Shown here: positions 1-7,886 of the stretch, piece by piece
Numbering within the stretch: position 1 is the first letter of the stretch
How the letters are laid out: every line of letters begins with the position of its first letter
Assembly: GCF_002845985.1 (NCBI RefSeq)
Contig: NZ_CM009107.1
Span: 1-32,702 of the forward strand
Reading direction: 5' to 3'
Source of the DNA: Lysinibacillus fusiformis
GTDB taxonomy: Bacteria; Bacillota; Bacilli; Bacillales_A; Planococcaceae
DNA length: 32,702 nt
The notes under the pieces: generated by a model
Told to the model about the DNA's origin: nothing
Databases searched by the model: none
Seen by the model: the letters and a program-made list of their open reading frames with translations, nothing else
Made by a program: the position numbers and the translations under genes

Positions 1-774
1 TCTTTAGGTATTGCGATGTTAGCCTTTATGTTTGGAGAAAAGGCGGCTAGCTATAGTAAAACGTATGGTTATAAACGATTTGAAATTTTAGCTGCTGTAT
101 TAAATGGTATTACATTAATAGGGATAGCATTATTTATTTTCTATGAAGCGTTTAAACGCTTTGCTAATCCGCCTGAAGTAGCTACTTCAGGAATGCTTAT
201 TATTAGTACGATTGGTTTGTTCATTAATATTTTAGTGGCATGGATTATGATGCGTGGCAGTGACACAAAAGATAATTTAAATATGCGTGGCGCTTTTTTA
301 CATGTACTTAGCGATATGCTAGGGTCTGTAGGGGCAATTGTTGCGGCTTTATTAATTATGTTTTTTGGCTGGGGCTGGGCAGATCCACTTGCGAGCGTAA
401 TTGTTGCTTTATTAGTAGTAAGAAGTGGCTACTATGTCACAAAGGCTTCAATCCATGTCTTAATGGAAGGAACACCTTCAAATGTAGATGTTCAGGAAAT
501 TATTCAACTAATAGAACAGACGGATGGAATAAAAAGTATCCATGATCTACACATCTGGACAATTACTAGTGGAACGAATGCATTGTCCTGTCATGCGGTT
601 GTCAATGAACAGTTAAAAATAGCTGATGGTGAGCATATTCTACGAAAAATTGAACATAATCTTGAGCATAAGGGTATTAAGCATGTAACCATTCAATTAG
701 AAACGGCATCACATCAACATGAAAATACAATTTTATGCCAATTAAAAAATGATCATGAGCATCATCATGAATAA
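1..774 (+). CDS. czcD: CDF-family zinc exporter CzcD, C-terminal 257 codons (5' part lies at window end)
   Basis: Inner-membrane cation diffusion facilitator that exports Zn2+ (possibly Co2+/Cd2+) in exchange for protons. The frame is open from base 1 with no start codon of its own. It begins in the second transmembrane region and continues with the typical CDF stretch YGYKRFEILAAVLNG. Transmembrane helix 5 carries HVLSD (codons at 301-315), half of the tetrahedral HD-HD zinc site of zinc-selective CDF proteins. A cytoplasmic C-terminal domain (HDLHIWTI) and a His-rich tail (DHEHHHE) follow. The missing first 58 codons are at 32529-32702 and join in frame, giving a 315-residue protein, close to Bacillus CzcD. 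It is followed by csoR, which has its own promoter. Family assignment is very secure; the exact metal range is inferred. Confidence 0.95.
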   Translation, partial: SLGIAMLAFMFGEKAASYSKTYGYKRFEILAAVLNGITLIGIALFIFYEAFKRFANPPEVATSGMLIISTIGLFINILVAWIMMRGSDTKDNLNMRGAFLHVLSDMLGSVGAIVAALLIMFFGWGWADPLASVIVALLVVRSGYYVTKASIHVLMEGTPSNVDVQEIIQLIEQTDGIKSIHDLHIWTITSGTNALSCHAVVNEQLKIADGEHILRKIEHNLEHKGIKHVTIQLETASHQHENTILCQLKNDHEHHHE

Positions 775-789
775 AAAAATTTTTATGGC

Positions 790-818
790 TTGCATACCCT
801 TCTCGGGTATAGTATTAT
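790..818 (+). promoter_or_regulatory. Sigma-A promoter of csoR
   Basis: TTGCAT (790-795), a 17-nt spacer and TATTAT (813-818), about 24 nt before the csoR start codon. The CsoR-type operator fills the spacer, so a bound repressor would block RNA polymerase. The assignment is from sequence only. Confidence 0.75.
794..810 (+). promoter_or_regulatory. CsoR-type copper operator 1
   Basis: Perfect inverted repeat ATACCC-N5-GGGTAT lying between the -35 and -10 of the csoR promoter. It matches the GC-centred TACCC/GGGTA operators known for CsoR of Bacillus and other Bacillota. It implies autoregulation: copper binding releases CsoR and allows expression of csoR and copZ. Confidence 0.8.
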
Positions 819-841
819 GAAGTTGAGATAGGAGGGGTAGA

Positions 842-1174
842 ATGGAAGACACAGTAAAAGATGATGTTTGTCATACAGAGGGAGCTACGTCTTGTCGAAA
901 AAGTCATCACCCTGAGCGTGTGAAAAAGGATTTAACAACGCGCTTAAATCGTATTGAAGGCCAGATTCGCGGCATTAAAGGAATGATTGATAAAGACGTT
1001 TACTGTGATGATATTATTACGCAACTATCTGCTACACAGTCCGCATTAAATAGTGTGGCAAAAATATTATTAGAAGGTCACTTAAAGGGTTGTGTTGTAG
1101 ATCGTTTATCAGAGGGCGATGAAGCGGTTTTAGATGAGTTAGTAGTAACGATTCAAAAGTTAATGAAAAAATAA
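842..1174 (+). CDS. csoR: Copper-sensing transcriptional repressor CsoR
   Basis: All-helical, DNA-binding copper(I) sensor of the CsoR/RcnR family, 110 residues. The Cu(I)-binding triad Cys-x-His-Cys is intact: C55 (DVYCDD), H80 and C84 (GHLKGCV). The family core begins near residue 32 with TRLNRIEGQIRGIKGM. The N-terminal extension of about 25 residues has extra cysteines and histidines (C10, H11, C18, HH at 22-23), which may add metal contacts; this is inference. AGGAGGGG at 830-837 is a strong ribosome binding site. It is the first gene of the copper cluster csoR-copZ-copA, with one CsoR operator in its promoter and a second before copA. Role and family are well supported. Confidence 0.96.
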   Translation: MEDTVKDDVCHTEGATSCRKSHHPERVKKDLTTRLNRIEGQIRGIKGMIDKDVYCDDIITQLSATQSALNSVAKILLEGHLKGCVVDRLSEGDEAVLDELVVTIQKLMKK

Positions 1175-1206
1175 ATATAAACCATATTAAAAGGAGAGAT
1201 TTTATT

Positions 1207-1413
1207 ATGCAAAACGTAACGTTAAATGTACAAGGAATGTCATGTGGTCATTGTGTAAGTGCAGTTGAAAAAAATGTTGGTGCTTTAGCTGGTGTTGAAC
1301 AAGTAAAAGTTAATTTAGCAGATGGTTTAGTTGATGTTGCATTTGATGATGCACAAGTATCCATTGATCAAATTAAAGAGACAATTGATGATCAAGGCTA
1401 TGATGTAAAATAG
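1207..1413 (+). CDS. copZ: Copper chaperone CopZ
   Basis: Small cytoplasmic Cu(I) chaperone of 68 residues, a single heavy-metal-associated (HMA) ferredoxin-like domain. The copper motif MSCGHC has C13 and C16. The Bacillus-type CopZ start MQNVTLNVQGMSC and the C-terminal GYDVK are typical. It hands Cu(I) to the N-terminal HMA domains of CopA encoded next. It lies 32 nt after csoR with an AAGGAGAG ribosome binding site and no intervening terminator, so it is probably co-transcribed with csoR. A hairpin and a second operator separate it from copA. Confidence 0.96.
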   Translation: MQNVTLNVQGMSCGHCVSAVEKNVGALAGVEQVKVNLADGLVDVAFDDAQVSIDQIKETIDDQGYDVK

Positions 1414-1420
1414 TAGTTGC

Positions 1421-1448
1421 AGAGTGCTCCTGTAGCACTCTCTTATTT
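1421..1448 (+). terminator. Hairpin between copZ and copA, possible weak terminator
   Basis: Eight-bp stem AGAGTGCT / AGCACTCT with a five-base loop, followed by only a broken T tract (CTTATTTT). It could partially terminate csoR-copZ transcripts or stabilise the copZ mRNA 3' end, making copZ more abundant than copA. The poor T tract makes full termination doubtful. Confidence 0.5.
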
Positions 1449-1458
1449 TCAAAAATAT

Positions 1459-1478
1459 ATACCCCCTGTTGGTATAAA
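1459..1478 (+). promoter_or_regulatory. CsoR-type operator 2 with overlapping extended -10, upstream of copA
   Basis: The 17-bp site ATACCCCCTGTTGGTAT (1459-1475) has the same outer arms and length as operator 1 (ATACC/GGTAT perfect, next pair mismatched). Its right arm overlaps a TGG-TATAAA extended -10 element (1470-1478). No convincing -35 was found. It suggests copA has its own copper-controlled promoter in addition to read-through from copZ. Confidence 0.6.
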
Positions 1479-1494
1479 GAGAGGTGAAAGGTAA

Positions 1495-3906
1495 ATGAGT
1501 TCTGATATAAAAGAAGCGAATTTGCAAATTACAGGCATGACATGTGCAGCCTGTGCCACTCGTATAGAAAAAGGCTTAAATAAAATGGATGGGGTAGAAC
1601 AAGCGACGGTTAATTTAGCGCTAGAAAAATCATCTATTAAGTATGACTCAAAAAAGCTAACTGAAGAAGATTTTGAAAAGAAAATAGAAGCACTAGGTTA
1701 TGGTGTTGTTAAACAAAAGACTGAGCTTGATATTACGGGTATGACATGTGCAGCTTGTGCGACTCGCATTGAAAAAGGGTTAAATAAGCTAAGTGGTATT
1801 TCTTCTGCCAATGTTAACCTAGCACTGGAAAAAGCGGTGATTGAGTTTAATCCATCAGAAGTGTCCATGGCAGATATCATTGCAAAGGTAGAGAAGTTAG
1901 GCTATGGTGCTCATCAAAAGGCAGATGAGCAGGAAACAGTGGATTACCGTGAAAAAGCCATTAAACAGCAACAACGGAAATTTATTTTTTCGGCTATTCT
2001 TTCTTTACCATTGCTTTGGACGATGGTCGGCCATTTTTCCTTTACGTCATTTTTATATGTGCCAGAATTCCTTATGAATCCATGGGTCCAAATGCTATTG
2101 GCTACTCCTGTGCAATTTATTATCGGTAAGCAATTTTATGTAGGTGCCTATAAAGCATTACGCAATGGCAGTGCAAATATGGATGTACTTGTAGTCATGG
2201 GGACATCAGCAGCTTATTTCTATAGTGTCTATCAAGCAATTGTGACGATAGGATCACATCATGGTCCACATCTTTATTTTGAAACGAGTGCAGTTTTAAT
2301 TACATTAATTTTATTAGGTAAATTATTTGAAGCAAAAGCAAAAGGACGCTCATCTGAAGCCATAAAAAAACTAATGGGACTTCAAGCCAAAACCGCTATT
2401 GTTGTACGTGATGGTGTAGAAAAAGAGATTCCTTTAGAAGAAGTGATCATTGGCGATGTAATGTTAGTGAAACCAGGGGAAAAGATTCCAGTTGATGGCG
2501 AGGTAATAGAGGGAATAACAGCCGTTGACGAATCAATGTTAACAGGGGAAAGTCTACCAGTTGATAAAAAACAAGGCGATCCATTATTTGGTTCTACGAT
2601 TAATAAAAATGGTTTTATTAAAATGATAGCGACAAAGGTTGGTCGTGATACAGCATTAGCGCAAATCATAAAAGTGGTAGAAGATGCTCAAGGATCAAAA
2701 GCACCGATTCAACGTTTGGCAGATCGAATTTCAGGAATTTTTGTACCAATCGTTGTTGGCATTGCAATTGTCACATTTTTAATTTGGATTATATGGGTTC
2801 GACCTGGTGAATTTACACCTGCTTTAGAGGTTTTAATTGCAGTACTTGTCATTGCTTGTCCATGTGCTCTTGGATTAGCAACGCCAACGTCAATAATGGC
2901 AGGCTCAGGACGTGCAGCTGAATTTGGTATTTTATTTAAAGGTGGAGAACATTTAGAACAAACACAAAGTATTGATACAGTAGTTGTAGATAAAACTGGT
3001 ACAGTGACACATGGTAAACCTGAGCTTACAGATGTTTTATTAGCATCAGAGCAGGATGAAGTACGCTTTTTATCTTTAATTGGGGCAGCTGAGAAACAAT
3101 CAGAGCACCCTCTAGCAGAAGCCATTGTACACGGTATAGAAGATCGTGGTATCGCTTTAGGTGAAGTTCAATTCTTCGAAGCAATACCTGGTTATGGTGT
3201 GCAGGCAACTGTCTCAGGTCAAGGTATTGTCATTGGTACACGTAAATTAATGCAACAATATGGAATTTATATTGATGATATATTACCAACCATGGAGCAA
3301 CTAGAACGCAACGGCAAAACAGCGATGCTTGCTGCCATTAATGGTCGATATGCAGGCTTAGTAGCGGTCGCTGATACAGTGAAAGATACATCAAAAGAGG
3401 CTATTCATCGTTTACAGGATATGGGCATTACGGTCATTATGATGACTGGTGATAATGAACGGACTGCTCAAGCCATAGGAACAGAGGTAGGCGTAAATCA
3501 TGTAATTGCTGAAGTATTACCTGAAGGCAAAGCAGATGAAGTGAAAAAGCTTCAAGCTCAAGGGAAAAAAGTAGCGATGGTAGGTGACGGTATTAATGAT
3601 GCACCTGCACTGGCAACCGCAAATATTGGTATGGCAATCGGTACAGGAACAGACGTTGCGATGGAAGCGGCAGACATTACGCTAATTCGTGGTGACTTAA
3701 ATAGTATCGCAGATGCCATTCTAATGAGTCGAAAAACAATGCGTAATATTAAACAAAATCTATTTTGGGCATTTGCCTATAATACATTAGGTATTCCTAT
3801 TGCTGCAATCGGTCTACTTGCTCCGTGGGTGGCAGGGGCGGCAATGGCTTTCAGTTCGGTATCGGTAGTATTGAATGCACTACGATTACAGCGAGTGAAA
3901 TTATAA
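1495..3906 (+). CDS. copA: Copper(I)-exporting P1B-type ATPase CopA
   Basis: Membrane ATPase that exports Cu(I), 803 residues. Two N-terminal HMA domains each carry GMTCAAC (C17/C20 and C85/C88) and are nearly the same in protein and DNA around that motif, which looks like an internal duplication. Eight predicted membrane segments follow. The signatures are complete: TGES 350-353 (actuator domain), CPC 455-457 (transport-site copper ligands), DKTGT with phosphorylated D499, H538-P539 (SEHPLAEA) and GDGINDAP from G697. The C-terminal [15 protein letters not shown] helix is typical of copper P1B-1 ATPases. The start has the upstream GAGAGGTGAAAGG ribosome binding site. It receives copper from CopZ and is controlled by CsoR. 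Silver export is also possible, as for other family members. Confidence 0.97.
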   Translation: MSSDIKEANLQITGMTCAACATRIEKGLNKMDGVEQATVNLALEKSSIKYDSKKLTEEDFEKKIEALGYGVVKQKTELDITGMTCAACATRIEKGLNKLSGISSANVNLALEKAVIEFNPSEVSMADIIAKVEKLGYGAHQKADEQETVDYREKAIKQQQRKFIFSAILSLPLLWTMVGHFSFTSFLYVPEFLMNPWVQMLLATPVQFIIGKQFYVGAYKALRNGSANMDVLVVMGTSAAYFYSVYQAIVTIGSHHGPHLYFETSAVLITLILLGKLFEAKAKGRSSEAIKKLMGLQAKTAIVVRDGVEKEIPLEEVIIGDVMLVKPGEKIPVDGEVIEGITAVDESMLTGESLPVDKKQGDPLFGSTINKNGFIKMIATKVGRDTALAQIIKVVEDAQGSKAPIQRLADRISGIFVPIVVGIAIVTFLIWIIWVRPGEFTPALEVLIAVLVIACPCALGLATPTSIMAGSGRAAEFGILFKGGEHLEQTQSIDTVVVDKTGTVTHGKPELTDVLLASEQDEVRFLSLIGAAEKQSEHPLAEAIVHGIEDRGIALGEVQFFEAIPGYGVQATVSGQGIVIGTRKLMQQYGIYIDDILPTMEQLERNGKTAMLAAINGRYAGLVAVADTVKDTSKEAIHRLQDMGITVIMMTGDNERTAQAIGTEVGVNHVIAEVLPEGKADEVKKLQAQGKKVAMVGDGINDAPALATANIGMAIGTGTDVAMEAADITLIRGDLNSIADAILMSRKTMRNIKQNLFWAFAYNTLGIPIAAIGLLAPWVAGAAMAFSSVSVVLNALRLQRVKL

Positions 3907-4001
3907 GAATTGTAAGGGCATTGGGAAGTATATTCTCGATGTCTTTTTTCTATGAATTAGAGAAAAATCGCGCAGAGAAATTTACTAGAACAATCAATAG
4001 G

Positions 4002-4032
4002 TTGATTCTGTTTTTCATTTTCCTACTATGAT
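4002..4032 (+). promoter_or_regulatory. Possible promoter of the dgk-dck operon
   Basis: TTGATT (4002-4007) and TATGAT (4027-4032) lie about 90 nt before the dgk start. The 19-nt spacer is longer than ideal and neighbouring alternatives exist (TACTAT at 4024), so the exact elements are uncertain. The region from the copA stop to dgk is AT-rich and holds no gene. Confidence 0.35.
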
Positions 4033-4121
4033 AGAATGAAAAGTACTGATTTATTTAATGAATGAGGTGCCAAAGTAGGGCACAACGTGATAATCCATCG
4101 AACAAAAAGGAGGAACTTCTG

Positions 4122-4757
4122 GTGACGGTTCCATTTGTTACGGTAGAAGGTCCGATTGGTGTTGGTAAAACCTCTTTATCAAAAGAGATAGCAGCGACAT
4201 TTAATTACCATCTATTAAAAGAAATTGTAGACGAAAACCCTTTTTTAAATAAGTTTTATGAAAACATTGAGGAGTGGAGTTTCCAAACGGAAATGTTCTT
4301 CCTTTGTAATCGCTATAAGCAATTAACGGATATTAAAAAATTTCGATTAGCACATGCCAAACCAGTTGTAGCAGACTATCATATTTTTAAAAATTTAATA
4401 TTTGCGAAACGTACATTGGCGGCAACTGAGTACGACAAGTACGAGGAAATCTATAGAATTTTAACGAAGGATATGCCTGTTCCAAATGTAGTGGTTTATT
4501 TACATGCCAGCGTTGAAACATTAATGAAGCGTATCGCTATGCGTGGTCGAGAATTTGAAAAGATGATTTCACGAGATTACATGGAGCAGCTTGTGGCTGA
4601 TTATCATTCCTTTATCCAGCATTTTGAGAATAGGCATCCTGAAATTCCCGTTATTCGATTTAATGGGGATCAGCTTGATTTTGTAAAAAATCCAAATGAT
4701 TTAGAACATGTTTTAAAAATAATTAAAGATACGTTACAACAAAGGAGTTTGCAATAA
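4122..4757 (+). CDS. dgk: Deoxyguanosine kinase (deoxynucleoside kinase family)
   Basis: Phosphorylates deoxyguanosine (and probably other purine deoxynucleosides) to the monophosphate for dNTP salvage. It has 211 residues, close to B. subtilis Dgk. The P-loop is GPIGVGKTS near residues 9-17, followed by the family's DENPFLNKFYEN and WSFQTEMFFL, the DYH (ADYHIFKN) catalytic region and the arginine-rich lid (RIAMRGREFE). The frame is open to an ATG at 4062, but the GTG at 4122 sits 8 nt after AAAGGAGG and begins right at the first beta strand (VTVPFVTVEGP), so the GTG is chosen. Its stop overlaps the dck start by one base (TAATG), indicating translational coupling. Confidence 0.92.
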   Translation: MTVPFVTVEGPIGVGKTSLSKEIAATFNYHLLKEIVDENPFLNKFYENIEEWSFQTEMFFLCNRYKQLTDIKKFRLAHAKPVVADYHIFKNLIFAKRTLAATEYDKYEEIYRILTKDMPVPNVVVYLHASVETLMKRIAMRGREFEKMISRDYMEQLVADYHSFIQHFENRHPEIPVIRFNGDQLDFVKNPNDLEHVLKIIKDTLQQRSLQ

Positions 4758-5425
4758 TGAATTTAAGAGAGAAGTATGATATTCCACCACAAACAGTCAT
4801 CACTATTGCAGGAACTGTTGGTGTAGGAAAATCAACGATGACAAAGGCATTGGCAGAGGCACTAAACTTTCGTACATCATTCGAGAAAGTAGATACGAAT
4901 CCATACCTTGATAAATTTTATGATGACTTTGAAAAATGGAGCTTTCATTTACAGGTTTACTTTTTAGCAGAGCGATTTAAAGAACAGAAGCGTATTTTTG
5001 AATATGGAGGAGGATTTGTACAAGATCGATCCATTTACGAAGATACTGGGATTTTCGCTAAGATGCACTATGATAAAGGAACAATGAGTCCGACAGATTA
5101 TGAAACATATACAAATTTGTTTGATGCTATGGTGATGACACCCTATTTCCCACATCCAGATTTGCTTGTCTATCTTGAAGGCCCGATTGATGCGGTTATT
5201 GGTCGTATTCAAGAGCGTGGACGTGCCATGGAGCAACAGACACCGAATGATTATTGGGTAGAAATGCATGAACGCTACGAAAACTGGATTAATAACTTTA
5301 ATTCCTGTCCAGTTCTTCGTTTAGATATTAACGATTATGATTTATTAAAAAATCCTGATGCCATTGAATCAATTGTGAGCCGCATCAGTCATATGCTAAA
5401 ACAAACAAGCCATTTACGAAAGTAA
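4757..5425 (+). CDS. dck: Deoxyadenosine/deoxycytidine kinase
   Basis: Salvage kinase for deoxycytidine and deoxyadenosine, 222 residues, paralogous to the preceding dgk. The P-loop GTVGVGKST lies near residues 19-27. The Bacillus Dck signature VQDRSIYEDTGIFAKMH is present, as are the dimer and substrate motif NPYLDKFYDDFEKWSFH and an arginine-containing lid (RIQERGRAME). dgk and dck form a two-gene operon with one-base overlap, as in B. subtilis, where the pair also lies in the serS to dnaX interval. A strong hairpin terminator follows at 5438-5480. Confidence 0.95.
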   Translation: MNLREKYDIPPQTVITIAGTVGVGKSTMTKALAEALNFRTSFEKVDTNPYLDKFYDDFEKWSFHLQVYFLAERFKEQKRIFEYGGGFVQDRSIYEDTGIFAKMHYDKGTMSPTDYETYTNLFDAMVMTPYFPHPDLLVYLEGPIDAVIGRIQERGRAMEQQTPNDYWVEMHERYENWINNFNSCPVLRLDINDYDLLKNPDAIESIVSRISHMLKQTSHLRK

Positions 5426-5437
5426 AAGTAAATGACC

Positions 5438-5480
5438 AAAAAACGTGGGACAATATATAGCTGATTGTTGCACGTTTTTT
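5438..5480 (+). terminator. Rho-independent terminator of dgk-dck
   Basis: Ten-bp stem AAAAAACGTG / CACGTTTTTT with an additional inner pairing (ACAAT/ATTGT) and a T run that is part of the right arm. The flanking A tract could also support termination on the other strand. Confidence 0.8.
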
Positions 5481-5497
5481 GAATAGGAGGGATTACT

Positions 5498-6037
5498 ATA
5501 AGAATTGCAGTGTATTGCGGATCTGGTTTAGGTAAAAATCCTATTTATGCTGAGAAGGCGGCGGAGCTAGGTACAGCACTAGCTAACAGCGGTCATGGTG
5601 TGGTCTATGGTGGTTCTAAAACAGGGTTAATGGGGAAGGTAGCCGATGCTGTTTTAGCAGCGGGTGGAGAAGTAATTGGTGTGATGCCAACTCATTTACA
5701 GAAGAGGGAATTGGCGCATGCCTCATTAACAGAGATTCATTTTGTAGACTCTATGCATATTCGTAAGGCTAAAATGGCAGAGTTAGCCGATGCCTTTATT
5801 GCTCTTCCTGGTGGCGCAGGAACTTTAGATGAATATTTTGAGGTATTTACTTGGGCACAGATTGGACTGCATGAAAAGCCTGTCATTTTATATAATGTAA
5901 ATGGATTCTATAATGCAATTTTGAAGCATTTTAAAATAATGCTAGAGGAAGACTTTATACGTGCAGAACAAAAGGCACTCTTTCATGTGGCAACGACATC
6001 GAAAGGAGTTTTACGTTTATTAAAAAAACATGGGTGA
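5498..6037 (+). CDS. LOG-family protein (YvdD-like nucleotide phosphoribohydrolase), apparent ATA start
   Basis: LOG ('Lonely guy')/TIGR00730 Rossmann-fold protein; family members hydrolyse nucleoside 5'-monophosphates to base and ribose 5-phosphate. Signatures are GGSKTGLMG and PGGAGTLDEYFE. The start is odd. Family proteins open with a strand like M-K/R-I-x-V-Y-C-G-S, and here the frame reads ATA AGA ATT GCA GTG TAT TGC. AGGAGGG (5485-5491) lies 6 nt before the ATA at 5498, while the first canonical codon, GTG at 5510, is about 18 nt away and would cut off the first strand. I chose ATA; a pipeline would give 5510. It may be a true AUA start, a weakened gene or a base error. Neighbours give no clue to a pathway. 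Confidence 0.85.
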   Translation: MRIAVYCGSGLGKNPIYAEKAAELGTALANSGHGVVYGGSKTGLMGKVADAVLAAGGEVIGVMPTHLQKRELAHASLTEIHFVDSMHIRKAKMAELADAFIALPGGAGTLDEYFEVFTWAQIGLHEKPVILYNVNGFYNAILKHFKIMLEEDFIRAEQKALFHVATTSKGVLRLLKKHG

Positions 6038-6055
6038 GCATTCCCCATGTTTTTT
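6022..6055 (+). terminator. Terminator of the LOG-family gene
   Basis: ACATGGG (6028-6034) pairs with CCCATGT (6044-6050), flanked by an A run on the left and TTTTT on the right. The left arm overlaps the end of the coding sequence and the stop codon lies in the loop. Confidence 0.8.
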
Positions 6056-6120
6056 ATGTAATATAAAAGTTAAATAATTATATTTTAAGTAAAAAAATAG
6101 AAATAAATGAGGTGTTGTTT

Positions 6121-7029
6121 ATGCACAGTGTAGATGCTCAAGTAACCGATGATTTAGTAGTACAAGCCATTGAACGTAATATAGCGATTATCCGCTTCGA
6201 TATGGACAGAAAAGTAGCATACGTCAATGAGTTATTTGCTCAAACATTAGGTTATACAGTACAGGAGATGCTAGGAAAGCACCATAAAGAATTTTGCTTG
6301 CCTGATTTTGCAAATAGTATCGAGTACGATAAATTTTGGCGTAATCTAACAGCTGGAAATAGCTATCAGGATAAAATTGAGCGAATCGATGCTAACGGTC
6401 AAAGAATTTGGTTGGAAGCGACATACATGCCTGTTTTCGCAAATAATACAAGAAATGTAATTGGTGTTTCTAAAATTGCTACCAATATAACTGAACGTCA
6501 AAATGAAATAGTGAGCGTAGCTGACAAATTGAAGGATATGTCGAAAGAGCTTTATCAGCGTTCAGAGGCTGGTATTCAAAATAGCCAGGACCTACTGGAA
6601 ACCATTAAAGTGGTGTCACAGGAATCAAATGAAAATGTAAGTAATCTTGCACAGCTTCAAAAACAAGCAGATTCTATAAAAGGGATTGTCAAAACGATTC
6701 AAGAGATTGCCTCACAAACTAATTTATTGGCTTTAAATGCGGCTATTGAAGCGGCTAGAGCTGGAGAATATGGTAGAGGTTTTGATGTAGTAGCCAAAGA
6801 GGTTCGAAAGCTTTCTGTAAGAGTCGAACAATCTATTTCAGAAGTGAAAGATAATGTTGAGGGCATTGAACGAGAAATCGGTCAGGTGACAGACAGTATT
6901 ACAAGAATAGCTGAAAAAGTAGATAAAACGAATGAACAAATTACCGTCACTACAAATGATTTTAGTGAAATTGCATCTGCCGCTGAAGCATTAGATGAAC
7001 AATCCAAGCAGTTTATCGAAATTATTTAA
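6121..7029 (+). CDS. Soluble PAS-domain methyl-accepting chemotaxis-like protein
   Basis: A 302-residue protein with no transmembrane segment. An N-terminal PAS domain (about residues 13-125) contains [21 protein letters not shown] and ends in the PAC-like ITERQ. It is followed by a coiled-coil MCP signalling domain whose hairpin tip, [21 protein letters not shown] (from about residue 195), is the CheA/CheW-binding signature. The adaptation helices are short, so methylation-based memory may be limited. It would sense a cytoplasmic signal, perhaps redox or a flavin or haem-bound ligand; that is inference. The frame is open to a GTG at 6112, but GAGGTG at 6109-6114 fits the ATG at 6121. It is a single gene with its own terminator; no chemotaxis genes adjoin. 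Confidence 0.88.
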   Translation: MHSVDAQVTDDLVVQAIERNIAIIRFDMDRKVAYVNELFAQTLGYTVQEMLGKHHKEFCLPDFANSIEYDKFWRNLTAGNSYQDKIERIDANGQRIWLEATYMPVFANNTRNVIGVSKIATNITERQNEIVSVADKLKDMSKELYQRSEAGIQNSQDLLETIKVVSQESNENVSNLAQLQKQADSIKGIVKTIQEIASQTNLLALNAAIEAARAGEYGRGFDVVAKEVRKLSVRVEQSISEVKDNVEGIEREIGQVTDSITRIAEKVDKTNEQITVTTNDFSEIASAAEALDEQSKQFIEII

Positions 7030-7033
7030 TCTT

Positions 7034-7074
7034 AAAAATGGCACCATTCTTTTAATAGATGATGCCATTTTAAT
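7034..7074 (+). terminator. Terminator of the PAS-MCP gene
   Basis: AAAATGGCA (7035-7043) pairs perfectly with TGCCATTTT (7063-7071), 19-nt loop, weak T tract in the right arm. The rest of the gap up to 7220 is AT-rich, with no clear promoter. Confidence 0.65.
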
Positions 7075-7220
7075 ATCAATACACACATTTCATAAAAAAT
7101 AATGAAGTAAATGCTGTTGTAATTTTTTCCATTTATTTTCGATATATATTGAAATAGTCTATGTTTTTTATTTACAATAATAGTGTAAGGCTTTCATCAA
7201 TCATAATAGGGGTGTTATGT

Positions 7221-7841
7221 ATGACAAAAGTGGAAGTAAGCTTTCAGCATTTACCAACGACGGCTATATCAGATGCGACAGGCGGGCATACCAATTTGCG
7301 TAGTGATATCAAGCCGTTAGCAGATCATTTTAAAATTGCAGGACGAGCTGTGACTGTACGTTTACCAGATGGTGAAAACGGGGCAGTATTGGAAGCAATT
7401 AGAGCAGCGAATGAAGGGGATATTTTAGTAATTGATGCAAAAGGAAATACCAATCGAGCGGTAGCCGGAGATTTTGTGATTTCCTTAGCAAAGGGCATTG
7501 GTGTACAAGGTTTTGTTGTAGATGGCGTAATCCGTGACATTGAAGCAATTCGGGAGCTAAATTTCCCTGTATTTTCGTTAGGTACTACCGTAGCTGCAGG
7601 CAATAAAAACGGTGGTGGCCAAGTAAATGTGCCCATTGCCATAGGGGGAGTAACAGTTCTCCCGGGTGATTATATAATTGGGGATGTAGACGGTGTGATT
7701 GTCGTGCCACAGCAAGAGGCTGAAAAAATTGTAGCAGCAGCAGAGGCCAAGCTTGAAAAAGATGAAAAGCGTGCACAGGAAGCACATGTCGATGGAAAAG
7801 AATCCATTATAGCTTATTTAGATAAAGTATTAGCGAAATAA
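7221..7841 (+). CDS. RraA-family protein (4-hydroxy-4-methyl-2-oxoglutarate aldolase-like)
   Basis: A 206-residue member of the RraA/HMG aldolase family (formerly annotated MenG-like). Family features are TTAISDATGG near the N terminus, IAGRAVTV, GDILVIDAKG, and the active-site loop GFVVDGVIRD with the Arg-Asp pair that in the aldolases binds substrate and metal. Members are either retro-aldol enzymes acting on 4-hydroxy-4-methyl-2-oxoglutarate and oxaloacetate, or regulators of RNase E. Bacillus-type bacteria generally lack RNase E, so an enzyme is more likely. The frame extends to an ATG at 7161, but the family N terminus and the GGGGTG site at 7209-7214 support the ATG at 7221. Convergent with gltT across a shared terminator; physiological substrate unknown. 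Confidence 0.85.
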   Translation: MTKVEVSFQHLPTTAISDATGGHTNLRSDIKPLADHFKIAGRAVTVRLPDGENGAVLEAIRAANEGDILVIDAKGNTNRAVAGDFVISLAKGIGVQGFVVDGVIRDIEAIRELNFPVFSLGTTVAAGNKNGGGQVNVPIAIGGVTVLPGDYIIGDVDGVIVVPQQEAEKIVAAAEAKLEKDEKRAQEAHVDGKESIIAYLDKVLAK

Positions 7842-7883
7842 AAAAACCCTCACGATGCCATCCAACATCGTGAGGATTTTTTT
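7841..7883. terminator. Bidirectional terminator between the rraA-like gene and gltT
   Basis: Perfect 10-bp stem CCTCACGATG (7848-7857) / CATCGTGAGG (7866-7875) with an A run on the left and seven Ts on the right. It can stop transcripts of both convergent genes. Confidence 0.9.
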
Positions 7884-7886
7884 AAC

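Noticed and set aside
1528..1787. Near-identical HMA coding segments in copA as a possible assembly duplication
   Set aside because: Two N-terminal HMA domains are normal in Bacillus CopA and the copies differ at several silent and coding positions.
3825..4031. 68-codon frame overlapping the copA end
   Set aside because: Out of frame with copA, no ribosome binding site, low-complexity C terminus.
7161..7220. Upstream extension of the RraA-family gene to the ATG at 7161
   Set aside because: The extra 20 residues have no family counterpart and no ribosome binding site, while 7221 has both.
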